From: a virus
DNA: 32,985 nt
Virus record (IMG/VR): IMGVR_UViG_3300035172_000110
Span: 1-32,985 of that record
Reading direction: 5' to 3' (one strand)
Shown here: piece after piece, positions 6,525 through 12,900 of the stretch
Layout of the letters: every line of letters starts with the position of its first letter
Position numbering within the stretch: the stretch's first letter is position 1
Translations under genes and position numbers: made by a program
The notes under the pieces: model-generated
Database searches by the model: none
What the model was told of the DNA's origin: nothing
Seen by the model: only the letters and a program-made list of their open reading frames with translations

Positions 6525-7472
6525 ATGATCGAGCACTGGCCGATCGACACCTCCACCGAAGCAGGCCGCGCTGCATGGCTGGCACGTCGGAAGGCTTATC
6601 TGAATGGATCGACCATCGGCGCACTGTTCGGCGTCCATCCTTGGCAGACCGTCGGGGGTGTCCATGCCGAGAAGTGCGGCCTGGAGATGCCCGGTCCCGA
6701 TCCCGAGTCCAGCGTCGTTCGCCGCGGCAATGCGCTCGAAACCGTGGTGGCGGCCGAAGTTGGCAAGCTGCGGCCCGAATGGAAAATCGTCAAGGCAAAT
6801 GAGTTTTTGTACGATCAGAAGGCGCGATTAGCAGTCACACCCGATTTCTTCATCGAGGGCGACCCGCGCGGCCGCGGCGTGTTGCAGACCAAAACGATCG
6901 GCTCGTACCGGTTCAAGAAAGAGTGGCTCGGCGAAGACAGCGAGCCGACGCCGCCGCTGTGGATCATCCTGCAGAACGCGACCGAAGTGATGCTCGCGGA
7001 CGCCGCTTTCGGCGTCGTCGGCGTGCTGGTCATCGGCGATTATACGTTCGATGCGCACGTGATCGAGGTGCTGCGCCTCAAGAGTGTGGAGCACAAAATC
7101 CGCGTCGCCGTGCATAGCTTCTGGCAGGCGCTCGACGCCGGCCAAGTGCCGACCGTCGACTACGAGCGCGACGGCGATCTTCTCAAGCTGATGTATCCGA
7201 CCGAAGTCGCAGGCAAAGTGGTCGATCTGCGCGGCGACAACCGCATTGTCGAGCTGTGCGAAATCCGCGAACGCAATGCTGCGATGATCGCAGTGGCCGA
7301 GAAGGCCAAGAAGGCCGCCGAGACTGAAATGCGCGAGAAGCTCGGCGATGCTGAGATCGCGATGGTGCAGGGGTGGCGCGTCACGTTGAAAACCACGCAC
7401 CGACCGGAGGTCGTGCAGAAGGCGGTCGATTACCGCGTGCTGCGAACCAGCAGGATCGAGGAGGACGCATGA
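6525..7472 (+). CDS. YqaJ-type viral exonuclease
   Basis: This predicts 315 residues. The lambda-exonuclease/YqaJ pattern is clear: WLARRKAYLNGSTIGALFG at 18-36, then VVRRGNALETVV with E72, VTPDFFIEG with D107, and LQTKT with Q121 and K123, matching the E...D...(E/Q)xK active site. It should resect duplex ends to give 3' single strands for the RecT annealase two genes downstream, forming a two-component recombination system. The last 80 residues form a charged coiled coil. It is the first gene of the plus-strand operon. The ribosome site is weak (GACGAG). It ends in an ATGA overlap with the next gene. Confidence 0.88.
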   Translation: MIEHWPIDTSTEAGRAAWLARRKAYLNGSTIGALFGVHPWQTVGGVHAEKCGLEMPGPDPESSVVRRGNALETVVAAEVGKLRPEWKIVKANEFLYDQKARLAVTPDFFIEGDPRGRGVLQTKTIGSYRFKKEWLGEDSEPTPPLWIILQNATEVMLADAAFGVVGVLVIGDYTFDAHVIEVLRLKSVEHKIRVAVHSFWQALDAGQVPTVDYERDGDLLKLMYPTEVAGKVVDLRGDNRIVELCEIRERNAAMIAVAEKAKKAAETEMREKLGDAEIAMVQGWRVTLKTTHRPEVVQKAVDYRVLRTSRIEEDA

Positions 7473-7813
7473 CCGAGAACCATCGTAACGCTCTGGCGGC
7501 ACTGGCAGATGAGTTGAGCGAACCCAGGCCACGCTCCTTGGATTGGAGCCGATCCAACTCTGATCCGTCCATCGTGGAAATGGTCGGCGTGAAAACTGAG
7601 GCGCGCCTAGAACACGAAGACCATCGTCGAATGGTCGAGATGCTCACTTCGACGAACCATCGCCAGCGCGCCATCGCAACTATCTTGAATCGAATGTCCT
7701 ATCTCGAGCTTGTCGAGTTCGCCGACGATCTCTTCGGCGATCGGGCATCGATGGAAGCGGCGAGCTTCCCGAATCATCTAGCCCGATGGGCTCGGCAGGC
7801 GAAGCAGATTTGA
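7469..7813 (+). CDS. Small conserved-context protein between exonuclease and RecT
   Basis: This predicts 114 residues, mostly helical and acidic. The ATG at 7469 overlaps the exonuclease stop (ATGA) and has GAGGAGG four to nine bases upstream, so the start is firm. I recognise no domain. Its place in the exonuclease-RecT module suggests an accessory recombination role, but this is positional inference only. It ends nine bases before the first GGCNN array. Confidence 0.65.
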   Translation: MTENHRNALAALADELSEPRPRSLDWSRSNSDPSIVEMVGVKTEARLEHEDHRRMVEMLTSTNHRQRAIATILNRMSYLELVEFADDLFGDRASMEAASFPNHLARWARQAKQI

Positions 7814-7821
7814 TGAATTAT

Positions 7822-7873
7822 GGCGTGGCCTGGCCTGGCAAGGCAAGGCGAGGCAAGGCAGGGCAGGGCAGGG
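7822..7873 (+). repeat. GGCNN pentamer array A (10 units)
   Basis: Ten units fill the gap before recT. The variable dinucleotides in order are GT, CT, CT, AA, AA, GA, AA, AG, AG, AG, closing with GG. Its tail is of the second type: GG followed by six T and five A rather than ATACTTT. The recT ATG is 28 bases further on. Confidence 0.9.
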
Positions 7874-7901
7874 TTTTTTAAAAACGCTCGGAGAGTAAAC
7901 G

Positions 7902-9080
7902 ATGAACACACAACAAGTCACCACCGCTCCGCAAGGTCCGAAGGCCGTTATCGAACAGTTTCGGCGCGATCTGGAAAAGATGGGACCGCAATTCGCGTAT
8001 GCGCTGCCGGCGCATATTCCGTTAGAGCGGTTTAATAGATGTATCATGACGGCACTCCAAAATTCGCCGTCGCTTTTTAAGTGTACGAGGCAATCGCTTT
8101 TCAATGCAGCGATGAAAGCCGCCGCTGACGGCCTGCTGCCGGACGGCAGAGAAGGCGCTATCGTTCCGTTTTCCGAAAACGAGGACGGCCGCAAGAGCGG
8201 CGATCAGGCCGCTTGGATGCCAATGGTTGCCGGCATCCGCAAGAAGGCGCGCAACAGCGGAGAGCTATCCGATCTGTATGCACATGTCGTGCACGAGGGC
8301 GACGCCTTCGAATATCAACTCGGCGACGATCCGCACATTCACCACCGGCCGTCGTTGCGTGGTGGGCGCGGGCGCAAGATCATCGCGGCCTATTCGATTG
8401 CCGTCTTCAAGGACGGCACCAAGGCTTACGAAATTATGTCAATCGAGGAGATCGAGGACATCCGCAAGCGCTATTCGAAATCGAAGAGAGGCCCATGGAG
8501 TGATCCGATCGCTTACCCGGAAATGTGCCGCAAAACCGTGGTGCGCTTGCACTGCAAGTCATTGCCGATGTCAACCGACCTCGATGACGTGGTTAGACGG
8601 GATGATGAATTGTATGATCTCAAAGGCGCGGCCGAGCGCGGCAAGCAGGTGACGAAGCGCCAGCCCGCCAGCGCGATGGCGGCGCTTGAGAAGTGGGCCG
8701 GCAGCAGCACTAGCGATAGCGAAGGCGATCCGCCGCCGCCGAGCGCAGACGACCCGGGCGACCCGCAGCCGGGCGACGACACCGTGATCGAGCACGACGC
8801 CGACACCGGCGAGGCGTCGCGGGCCGATCCCGAGTTGACCGTCGGCGCCCTGATCGGCATGGCGCAGAAACAGCCGCCGAAAGACCCCGAGGTTTTTCGG
8901 ATGTTGACGCGCCAGATCATCGAGGCCGCAAAACGGTCCGGCGGAAAAGCCAGTGGCGATATGCTCGCATGGTGGTCCGGGCCGAACGCGCGGAGCCTGC
9001 GTAATGCCGCAGGAATGACGGCCGATGATACTGCTGCGTTGTCAGCGGAAGTTAAAGCCGCGTTTGATGAGATGAATTAG
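7902..9080 (+). CDS. recT: RecT family single-strand annealing protein
   Basis: This predicts 392 residues. Residues 1-250 match RecT: FRRDLEKMGPQFAYALP near the start, LFNAAMKAAADGLLPDGREG at 66-85, AWMPMVAGIRKKARNSGEL, VVHEGDAFEY, and YPEMCRKTVVRLHCKSLP. It should coat single strands made by the YqaJ exonuclease and pair them with homologous DNA. Residues 265-300 are acidic and proline-rich (DPPPPSADDPGDPQPGDD), and a further helical C-terminal domain follows. This tail is longer than in minimal RecT proteins. GGAGAG lies nine bases before the ATG. GGCNN arrays flank the gene on both sides. Confidence 0.92.
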   Translation: MNTQQVTTAPQGPKAVIEQFRRDLEKMGPQFAYALPAHIPLERFNRCIMTALQNSPSLFKCTRQSLFNAAMKAAADGLLPDGREGAIVPFSENEDGRKSGDQAAWMPMVAGIRKKARNSGELSDLYAHVVHEGDAFEYQLGDDPHIHHRPSLRGGRGRKIIAAYSIAVFKDGTKAYEIMSIEEIEDIRKRYSKSKRGPWSDPIAYPEMCRKTVVRLHCKSLPMSTDLDDVVRRDDELYDLKGAAERGKQVTKRQPASAMAALEKWAGSSTSDSEGDPPPPSADDPGDPQPGDDTVIEHDADTGEASRADPELTVGALIGMAQKQPPKDPEVFRMLTRQIIEAAKRSGGKASGDMLAWWSGPNARSLRNAAGMTADDTAALSAEVKAAFDEMN

Positions 9081-9095
9081 GTGGATTTTGATTAC

Positions 9096-9152
9096 GGCGG
9101 GGCCTGGCACGGCGCGGCATGGCAAGGCGTGGCCCGGCGTGGCGAGGCAGGG
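9096..9152 (+). repeat. GGCNN pentamer array B1 (11 units)
   Basis: The first of two arrays between recT and the 9284 gene. Dinucleotides are GG, CT, AC, GC, AT, AA, GT, CC, GT, GA, AG. The tail GGATACTTTTGTGGATT is among the two best matches to the consensus and contains TGTGGATT. A related GTGGATTTTGATTAC precedes the array. Confidence 0.92.
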
Positions 9153-9178
9153 ATACTTTTGTGGATTGCATGAGTTGC

Positions 9179-9260
9179 GGCGCGGCGGGGCACGGCGAGG
9201 CAAGGCATGGCGAGGCCAGGCGAGGCGTGGCGAGGCAGGGCAGGGCAAGGCAAGGCAGGG
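9179..9260 (+). repeat. GGCNN pentamer array B2 (16 units)
   Basis: Sixteen units follow the B1 tail. Dinucleotides are GC, GG, AC, GA, AA, AT, GA, CA, GA, GT, GA, AG, AG, AA, AA, AG. Its tail is of the second type, GGTCTTAAACAAGGGAG, running directly into the ribosome site of the 9284 gene. Confidence 0.92.
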
Positions 9261-9283
9261 TCTTAAACAAGGGAGAGCACAGC

Positions 9284-9925
9284 ATGTTGGATAAAACGAC
9301 GACGAAACCAAAAGCGAAAGTTTCCATACCGGCGGCGTCAGAACCCGCACTTGGGCCAGCGACGCCAACGATCCGCACAATTCAGATCACCATCGATGGC
9401 ATCAAACCGCTGCTCACTCATAACCCGGAATCCATGGGCGGCGATACGAGCGCCAAGCGCGGCACGAGAATCCCCGAGGCCGAAGTAGAAGCCGAGAACG
9501 GCGTCTATCGCCTTCCGGATGGCACCTGCGCAATCAAGGGCGAAGCCTTTCGCGCCTCGCTGCTTGGCGCCGCCAGTGCCTGGAAGGCCAAGCGTTCGAC
9601 CATGAAGAGCCACCTGGCCCACGTTGTGGTGGCCGAAGAATTGATCCCTCTACAGCGTCGCGATGGCTCGCCGATCAAGGATTATGTGATCGACAGCAGA
9701 CGCGCGATTGTACAGCGCCAGGGCATCATTCGACGCCGACCGCGTTTCGATGAGTGGTCCGCGACCTTTCGAGTTGAATTTGATCCGGTGCTGATCAAAA
9801 CCCCGGAGATCATCGCCGAAATCATGGGCGACGCCGGCAACCGCATGGGCGTCGGCGATTATCGGCCACAAAAAAACGGGCCGTTTGGCCGCTTCGCGGT
9901 GAGATCGTTCACAGTCGAGGATTGA
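9284..9925 (+). CDS. Conserved phage protein of the recombination module
   Basis: This predicts 213 residues from the ATG at 9284, with GGGAGAG seven to eight bases upstream. Conserved blocks are TIRTIQITIDGIKPLLTHN near the N-terminus, AIKGEAFRASLLGAAS in the middle, and RRRPRFDEWSATFRVEFDP followed by GNRMGVGDYRPQKNGPFGRF at the end. This pattern occurs in phage proteins beside recombinases or single-strand-binding genes; no function is established to my knowledge. A single-strand-binding role would fit the context. The frame remains open upstream through array B2 to 9119, but that extension is repeat-derived and I reject it. Confidence 0.75.
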   Translation: MLDKTTTKPKAKVSIPAASEPALGPATPTIRTIQITIDGIKPLLTHNPESMGGDTSAKRGTRIPEAEVEAENGVYRLPDGTCAIKGEAFRASLLGAASAWKAKRSTMKSHLAHVVVAEELIPLQRRDGSPIKDYVIDSRRAIVQRQGIIRRRPRFDEWSATFRVEFDPVLIKTPEIIAEIMGDAGNRMGVGDYRPQKNGPFGRFAVRSFTVED

Positions 9926-9930
9926 GATGC

Positions 9931-10002
9931 GGCGTGGCACGGCCTGGCGAGGCGCGGCCAGGCGAGGCATGGCGGGGCCTGGCCGGGCGAGGCAAGGCAG
10001 GG
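9931..10002 (+). repeat. GGCNN pentamer array C1 (14 units)
   Basis: The first of three arrays between the 9284 gene and the ParB-like gene. Dinucleotides are GT, AC, CT, GA, GC, CA, GA, AT, GG, CT, CG, GA, AA, AG. The tail is GGATACTTTGTCGATTGC. The run GG, CT, CG, GA, AA also occurs near the end of C3, suggesting duplication within this gap. Confidence 0.92.
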
Positions 10003-10024
10003 ATACTTTGTCGATTGCAGTTAC

Positions 10025-10086
10025 GGCGCGGCGAGGCCCGGCGCGGCGCGGCAAGGCGTGGCGGGGCGGGGCGAGGCATGGCAGGG
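10025..10086 (+). repeat. GGCNN pentamer array C2 (12 units)
   Basis: Dinucleotides are GC, GA, CC, GC, GC, AA, GT, GG, GG, GA, AT, AG. The tail is divergent, GGCTGTTTTGGCAATTTCC, but still aligns with the class I tail in its TTTTGG-ATTT part. Confidence 0.9.
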
Positions 10087-10108
10087 CTGTTTTGGCAATT
10101 TCCAATGG

Positions 10109-10200
10109 GGCTGGGCGCGGCTGGGCGAGGCAGGGCGCGGCTTGGCCTGGCGTGGCGTGGCGGGGCCTGGCCGGGCGAGGCAAGGCGGGGCAGGGCAGGG
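10109..10200 (+). repeat. GGCNN pentamer array C3 (18 units)
   Basis: The longest array. Dinucleotides are TG, GC, TG, GA, AG, GC, TT, CT, GT, GT, GG, CT, CG, GA, AA, GG, AG, AG. Its tail is of the second type, GGTTTTGACTAAGGAGG, which includes the ribosome site of the ParB-like gene. Confidence 0.92.
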
Positions 10201-10220
10201 TTTTGACTAAGGAGGAACCG

Positions 10221-10883
10221 ATGAAACTAGCGATCGGCGAAATAGTATTCGACGAGACTATGTATCCAAGAAATGGCGTATCCGAATTCAACATTCAGCG
10301 GCTTGCGCTTGCCGGCGAGGCTGGCGCCAAGTTTCCTCCACTCGTTGTGGAAGTAAAGACGCACCGTCTCGTCGATGGGCGCCACCGTTTGGAAGTTTAC
10401 CGGCGCAAGGGCATAACAAAGGTCGATGTCATCGAGAAAAAGTATGCCAGCGACGCCGACATGTTCGCCGACGCTGTTAGGTTAAATATCGGCCACGGCA
10501 CGCCGCTTGATCAATATACGATCCGTCATTCGGTGCTTCGATTGGAGCAGTATGGCTATACGCGCGAGCAGATTGCCGAGGTGGTTCGTCTGCCTCTCGA
10601 AAGGATTGAGAAGATCGAGCGCGGCTTTGCCAACGCGCCAGACGGCCATCCGATCGCACTCAAAGGCGGCCTGAGCCACCTACACGGCGAAACGCTCAAC
10701 ACAGAACAACAAGCGCTCAATCGCAGATACAGCGGCGGCAAGGCGACGTTTCATCTGCGTCAGCTTTGCGTGCTGATCGAGACCGATATGTGGCCGCGAT
10801 CCGACGGTTTCACACATGAGATGGAAAGGCTGATTTCGCTTTGGGCGAATGTAAAGGCTCAGGCGAAATCGAGTGCGGCTTGA
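10221..10883 (+). CDS. ParB/sulfiredoxin-fold protein
   Basis: This predicts 220 residues. Residues 1-70 form a ParB N-terminal-like domain: FPPLVVEV then HRLVDGRHRLEVYRRKG, with DGRHR at 52-56 as the phosphate-binding signature. Residues 98-135 (QYTIRHSVLRLEQYGYTREQIAEVVRLPLERIEKIERG) suggest a helix-turn-helix. Such phage proteins may be CTP-binding DNA-binding switches, nucleases or transcription regulators; none can be chosen here. The AAGGAGG site six bases upstream of 10221 fixes the start. The frame is open upstream to 9927 through arrays C1-C3, which I regard as an artefact of the stop-free repeats. Confidence 0.8.
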   Translation: MKLAIGEIVFDETMYPRNGVSEFNIQRLALAGEAGAKFPPLVVEVKTHRLVDGRHRLEVYRRKGITKVDVIEKKYASDADMFADAVRLNIGHGTPLDQYTIRHSVLRLEQYGYTREQIAEVVRLPLERIEKIERGFANAPDGHPIALKGGLSHLHGETLNTEQQALNRRYSGGKATFHLRQLCVLIETDMWPRSDGFTHEMERLISLWANVKAQAKSSAA

Positions 10884-10887
10884 GTGC

Positions 10888-10954
10888 GGCGAGGCGGGGC
10901 CAGGCCAGGCTTGGCGTGGCGCGGCGCGGCGGGGCATGGCAGGGCGAGGCATGG
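10888..10954 (+). repeat. GGCNN pentamer array D1 (13 units)
   Basis: The first of two arrays after the ParB-like gene. Dinucleotides are GA, GG, CA, CA, TT, GT, GC, GC, GG, AT, AG, GA, AT. It is the only array whose last unit is not GGCAG. The tail is GGATACTTTGGCGATTTC. Confidence 0.92.
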
Positions 10955-10977
10955 ATACTTTGGCGATTTCCCGATGC

Positions 10978-11044
10978 GGCGAGGCGAGGCGCGGCATGGC
11001 GGGGCGCGGCTTGGCCTGGCCTGGCAAGGCAAGGCGAGGCAGGG
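10978..11044 (+). repeat. GGCNN pentamer array D2 (13 units)
   Basis: Dinucleotides are GA, GA, GC, AT, GG, GC, TT, CT, CT, AA, AA, GA, AG. The shortened tail GGATACTTGGATGATTTA leads into AAGGGGCGGG, the ribosome site of the next gene. Confidence 0.92.
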
Positions 11045-11071
11045 ATACTTGGATGATTTAAGGGGCGGGTA

Positions 11072-11296
11072 ATGCTGAGCAAGAAATCTCACCACACGCC
11101 GGTTTTAGCTATGAGTGTCCCGGAATTTTGCCAGGCGTTCCGCATCTCAGTGCCGTTTTACTACAAACTACGCAGACAGGGACTCGGCCCGCGCGAAATG
11201 AAATTAGGCAGTCGGGCGGTGATCTCAATGGCGGCGGCAAATGAATGGATCACCGAGCGAGAAGGAGGTCCGAAGAATGAGCAGAAAGCGCCTTGA
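11072..11296 (+). CDS. Small AlpA/excisionase-like helix-turn-helix protein
   Basis: This predicts 74 residues. MSVPEFCQAFRISVPFYYKLRRQGLGP at 14-40 followed by KLGSRAVISMAAANEWITER is the MerR-like winged-helix layout of AlpA regulators and phage excisionases. It may act as a transcription regulator or recombination directionality factor for the integrase encoded 2.4 kb away. AAGGGGCGG precedes the ATG. The gene overlaps the next by 20 bases. Confidence 0.78.
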   Translation: MLSKKSHHTPVLAMSVPEFCQAFRISVPFYYKLRRQGLGPREMKLGSRAVISMAAANEWITEREGGPKNEQKAP

Positions 11297-11492
11297 AGAC
11301 TCGCCACTCCCTACGGAGATCGAACTGTTGAAAATTATCAATATCCGCCAGGCCGCCGAGCTGGCCGGCGTCAGCGTGAGAACTTTGCAAAGAGCGCACA
11401 GTGCCCGGATCATCCGCGTCAGCCCCGGCCGCCTGGGCATGCGGGTGCGCGACGCCTTGATGATCGCCGAAGGAAAGCGAGGCGCGTCATGA
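11277..11492 (+). CDS. Small helix-turn-helix protein
   Basis: This predicts 71 residues. INIRQAAELAGVSVRTLQRAHSA around residues 21-43 is a clear helix-turn-helix of the excisionase or MerR type. GAAGGAGG eight bases before the ATG at 11277 fixes the start, inside the preceding gene. The two small HTH genes are probably translated together and may both be regulators. The stop overlaps an ATG at 11489, but that frame only runs through array E and I do not call it a gene. Confidence 0.75.
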   Translation: MSRKRLEDSPLPTEIELLKIINIRQAAELAGVSVRTLQRAHSARIIRVSPGRLGMRVRDALMIAEGKRGAS

Positions 11493-11507
11493 CGGACGCA
11501 GGATTTT

Positions 11508-11564
11508 GGCGCGGCGTGGCCCGGCGCGGCATGGCACGGCGAGGCATGGCGAGGCATGGCAGGG
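11508..11564 (+). repeat. GGCNN pentamer array E1 (11 units)
   Basis: Dinucleotides are GC, GT, CC, GC, AT, AC, GA, AT, GA, AT, AG. The tail GGATACTTTTGTGGATTTG matches the consensus fully and contains TGTGGATTTG, also found upstream of the GapR-like gene. Confidence 0.92.
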
Positions 11565-11587
11565 ATACTTTTGTGGATTTGGGTTGT

Positions 11588-11659
11588 GGCGCGGCGCGGC
11601 GGGGCGCGGCAGGGCGAGGCGTGGCGGGGCCAGGCGTGGCGGGGCAAGGCAGGGCAGGG
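11588..11659 (+). repeat. GGCNN pentamer array E2 (14 units)
   Basis: Dinucleotides are GC, GC, GG, GC, AG, GA, GT, GG, CA, GT, GG, AA, AG, AG. The tail is GGATACCTTTGTCAATTTAG. The 11690 start codon lies 30 bases beyond the array. Confidence 0.92.
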
Positions 11660-11689
11660 ATACCTTTGTCAATTTAGCGGAGAGGCAAC

Positions 11690-11890
11690 ATGAAAACCGA
11701 AACTGAGGTCCATCGCGACCTCAACATCATGCGGGGCATCCTCACGCCCCTCGACGACGATAGTCGAGAGGGCATGCTCGCCGCCATTCTGCTGTGGTTT
11801 CTGACCCATCACGAGGATCGGGATACTGCGTTAGACCACCTGATAGTCCGCATGGAAGAAATCGAAAGCGATGTAGAGCGGAAGGCGTAG
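11690..11890 (+). CDS. Small acidic helical protein
   Basis: This predicts 66 residues, acidic and helical, with no recognised domain. GCGGAGAGG lies four to ten bases upstream of the ATG. The pattern IL-LD...AAILLWFL...D-ALD-LI--MEEIESD resembles the 88-residue protein at 19094-19360, so the two may be distant paralogues. It is followed two bases later by the DnaA-domain gene, with no array between them. Confidence 0.6.
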   Translation: MKTETEVHRDLNIMRGILTPLDDDSREGMLAAILLWFLTHHEDRDTALDHLIVRMEEIESDVERKA

Positions 11891-11892
11891 CA

Positions 11893-12423
11893 ATGAAGGT
11901 CGCACCCGCACAAGTGCCGGATTATTCGAGCGCGGACGAAATGCTGGCGAGGTACCGGTCGATCCACTCGGCATTTTGGCGGCAGCTTATGCCTGCGCCG
12001 CCGCGGCCGCGGCCGCCCGCAGCGCTCTTGCAGCACCTTGCGCGACCCGCTTCGCCATCGTCGCCCGCCGCACTGCCTGAGCGAATCCGCCCACCGACCG
12101 CGCCTCATGCGCCGACGTCAATGGTCGATGAGATCGTGCGGGAAACGTGCCTGTCGTTCGGCTGCTCCAAGACCGAGCTATTTGCCCGCCGGCGCAATCT
12201 CGAGGTCGTCTACCCCCGCGGAATCGCGATGTCGCTATGCTGCAAATTGACGACGCGCAGCACAGTGGAGATCGGCCGCCGTCTCGGCGGCTTCGATCAC
12301 AGCACGGTCTTGAACATCGTCCGCAAGCTGCAGCCCTATCTCGATGCCGCCGCGGACGGAATGCCGGAGGACGCGACGGTGCATCAGTGGATCTGCTCGA
12401 TGCGGTTTCATATGAACATTTGA
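11893..12423 (+). CDS. DnaA domain IV-only DNA-binding protein
   Basis: This predicts 176 residues. Residues 78-150 match the C-terminal DNA-binding domain of DnaA: VRETCLSFGCSKTELFARRR, YPRGIAMSLCCKLTTRSTVEIGRRL, and the signature GGFDHSTVL at 132-140. The AAA+ ATPase and the domains needed to open an origin are absent. Residues 35-75 are a proline- and alanine-rich linker. It should bind DnaA-box-like sequences and could compete with host DnaA, mark a phage origin or regulate genes. Candidate sites are the array tails with TGTGGATT. GGAAGG precedes the start at 11893. Confidence 0.85.
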   Translation: MKVAPAQVPDYSSADEMLARYRSIHSAFWRQLMPAPPRPRPPAALLQHLARPASPSSPAALPERIRPPTAPHAPTSMVDEIVRETCLSFGCSKTELFARRRNLEVVYPRGIAMSLCCKLTTRSTVEIGRRLGGFDHSTVLNIVRKLQPYLDAAADGMPEDATVHQWICSMRFHMNI

Positions 12424-12430
12424 TGGATAT

Positions 12431-12512
12431 GGCCCGGCGAGGCGAGGCGCGGTACGGCCCGGCACGGCCAGGCTGGGTGTGGCCGGGCGTGGCATGGCGA
12501 GGCAAGGCAGGG
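12431..12512 (+). repeat. GGCNN pentamer array F (16 units, two degenerate)
   Basis: Units 5 and 10 read GGTAC and GGTGT, the only departures from GGC that I found in the eleven arrays. The other dinucleotides are CC, GA, GA, GC, CC, AC, CA, TG, CG, GT, AT, GA, AA, AG. The tail is GGATATTTTGGGGATTTG. Confidence 0.9.
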
Positions 12513-12535
12513 ATATTTTGGGGATTTGAAATGTC

Positions 12536-12721
12536 ATGAAAACCCTAGAGGAGCTTGAGCGCATCAGGAGAGCCGGACCCGATCTGCTTGAGGCTTTGGA
12601 GGCTATTGTCGAGGGCTTTCGCGGCGCAAACCCAGCACCCGGCAAAACGCTTACTGCAATGACCAAATACGAAGCCCGCGAGATTGCACGCGCCGCCATC
12701 GAGAAGGTCAAGTCGTGGTGA
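12536..12721 (+). CDS. Small helical protein, function unknown
   Basis: This predicts 61 residues, mostly helical and charged, starting MKTLEELERIRRAGPDLLEALE. This N-terminus is of a kind common in small phage proteins. No strong ribosome site is visible, since the array tail ends only about 18 bases upstream. A second ATG at 12531 is out of frame. Its stop overlaps the next start, so expression is likely coupled. Confidence 0.6.
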   Translation: MKTLEELERIRRAGPDLLEALEAIVEGFRGANPAPGKTLTAMTKYEAREIARAAIEKVKSW

Positions 12722-12900
12722 TCGCAGCCGAGGATAAGCTCAGGGAGATCGAGCGCGAGCTGAAGCTGCGCCGGCGGCTGTACCCGCACTGGATCGAGAT
12801 CGGCAAGATCGAGGCGGGTGACGCCAAGCGGCAGATCGATATCCTGGTCGAGATCGCGGACGACTACGAGAAGCAGGCGCAGTCGGAGCGCCTTTTATGA
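12715..12900 (+). CDS. Small coiled-coil phage protein
   Basis: This predicts 61 residues starting at GTG 12715 (GTG 12718 is the alternative). GAGAAGG lies seven bases upstream of the first. The block LRRRLYPHWIEIGKIEAGDAKRQIDIL recurs in small alphaproteobacterial phage proteins next to recombination or replication genes; no function is known to me. It overlaps both neighbours, by seven bases upstream and by ATGA downstream. Confidence 0.7.
   Translation: MVIAAEDKLREIERELKLRRRLYPHWIEIGKIEAGDAKRQIDILVEIADDYEKQAQSERLL

Noticed and set aside
9088-11706. Arg-Gly-Ala-rich or Leu-Pro-Ala-rich frames through the arrays on both strands
   Set aside because: GGCNN repeats rarely contain stops in any frame; the frames lack ribosome sites and the real genes start downstream with good ones.
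7822-12512. GGCNN arrays as a CRISPR array
   Set aside because: The unit is five bases with no repeat-spacer structure of CRISPR size and no cas genes nearby.
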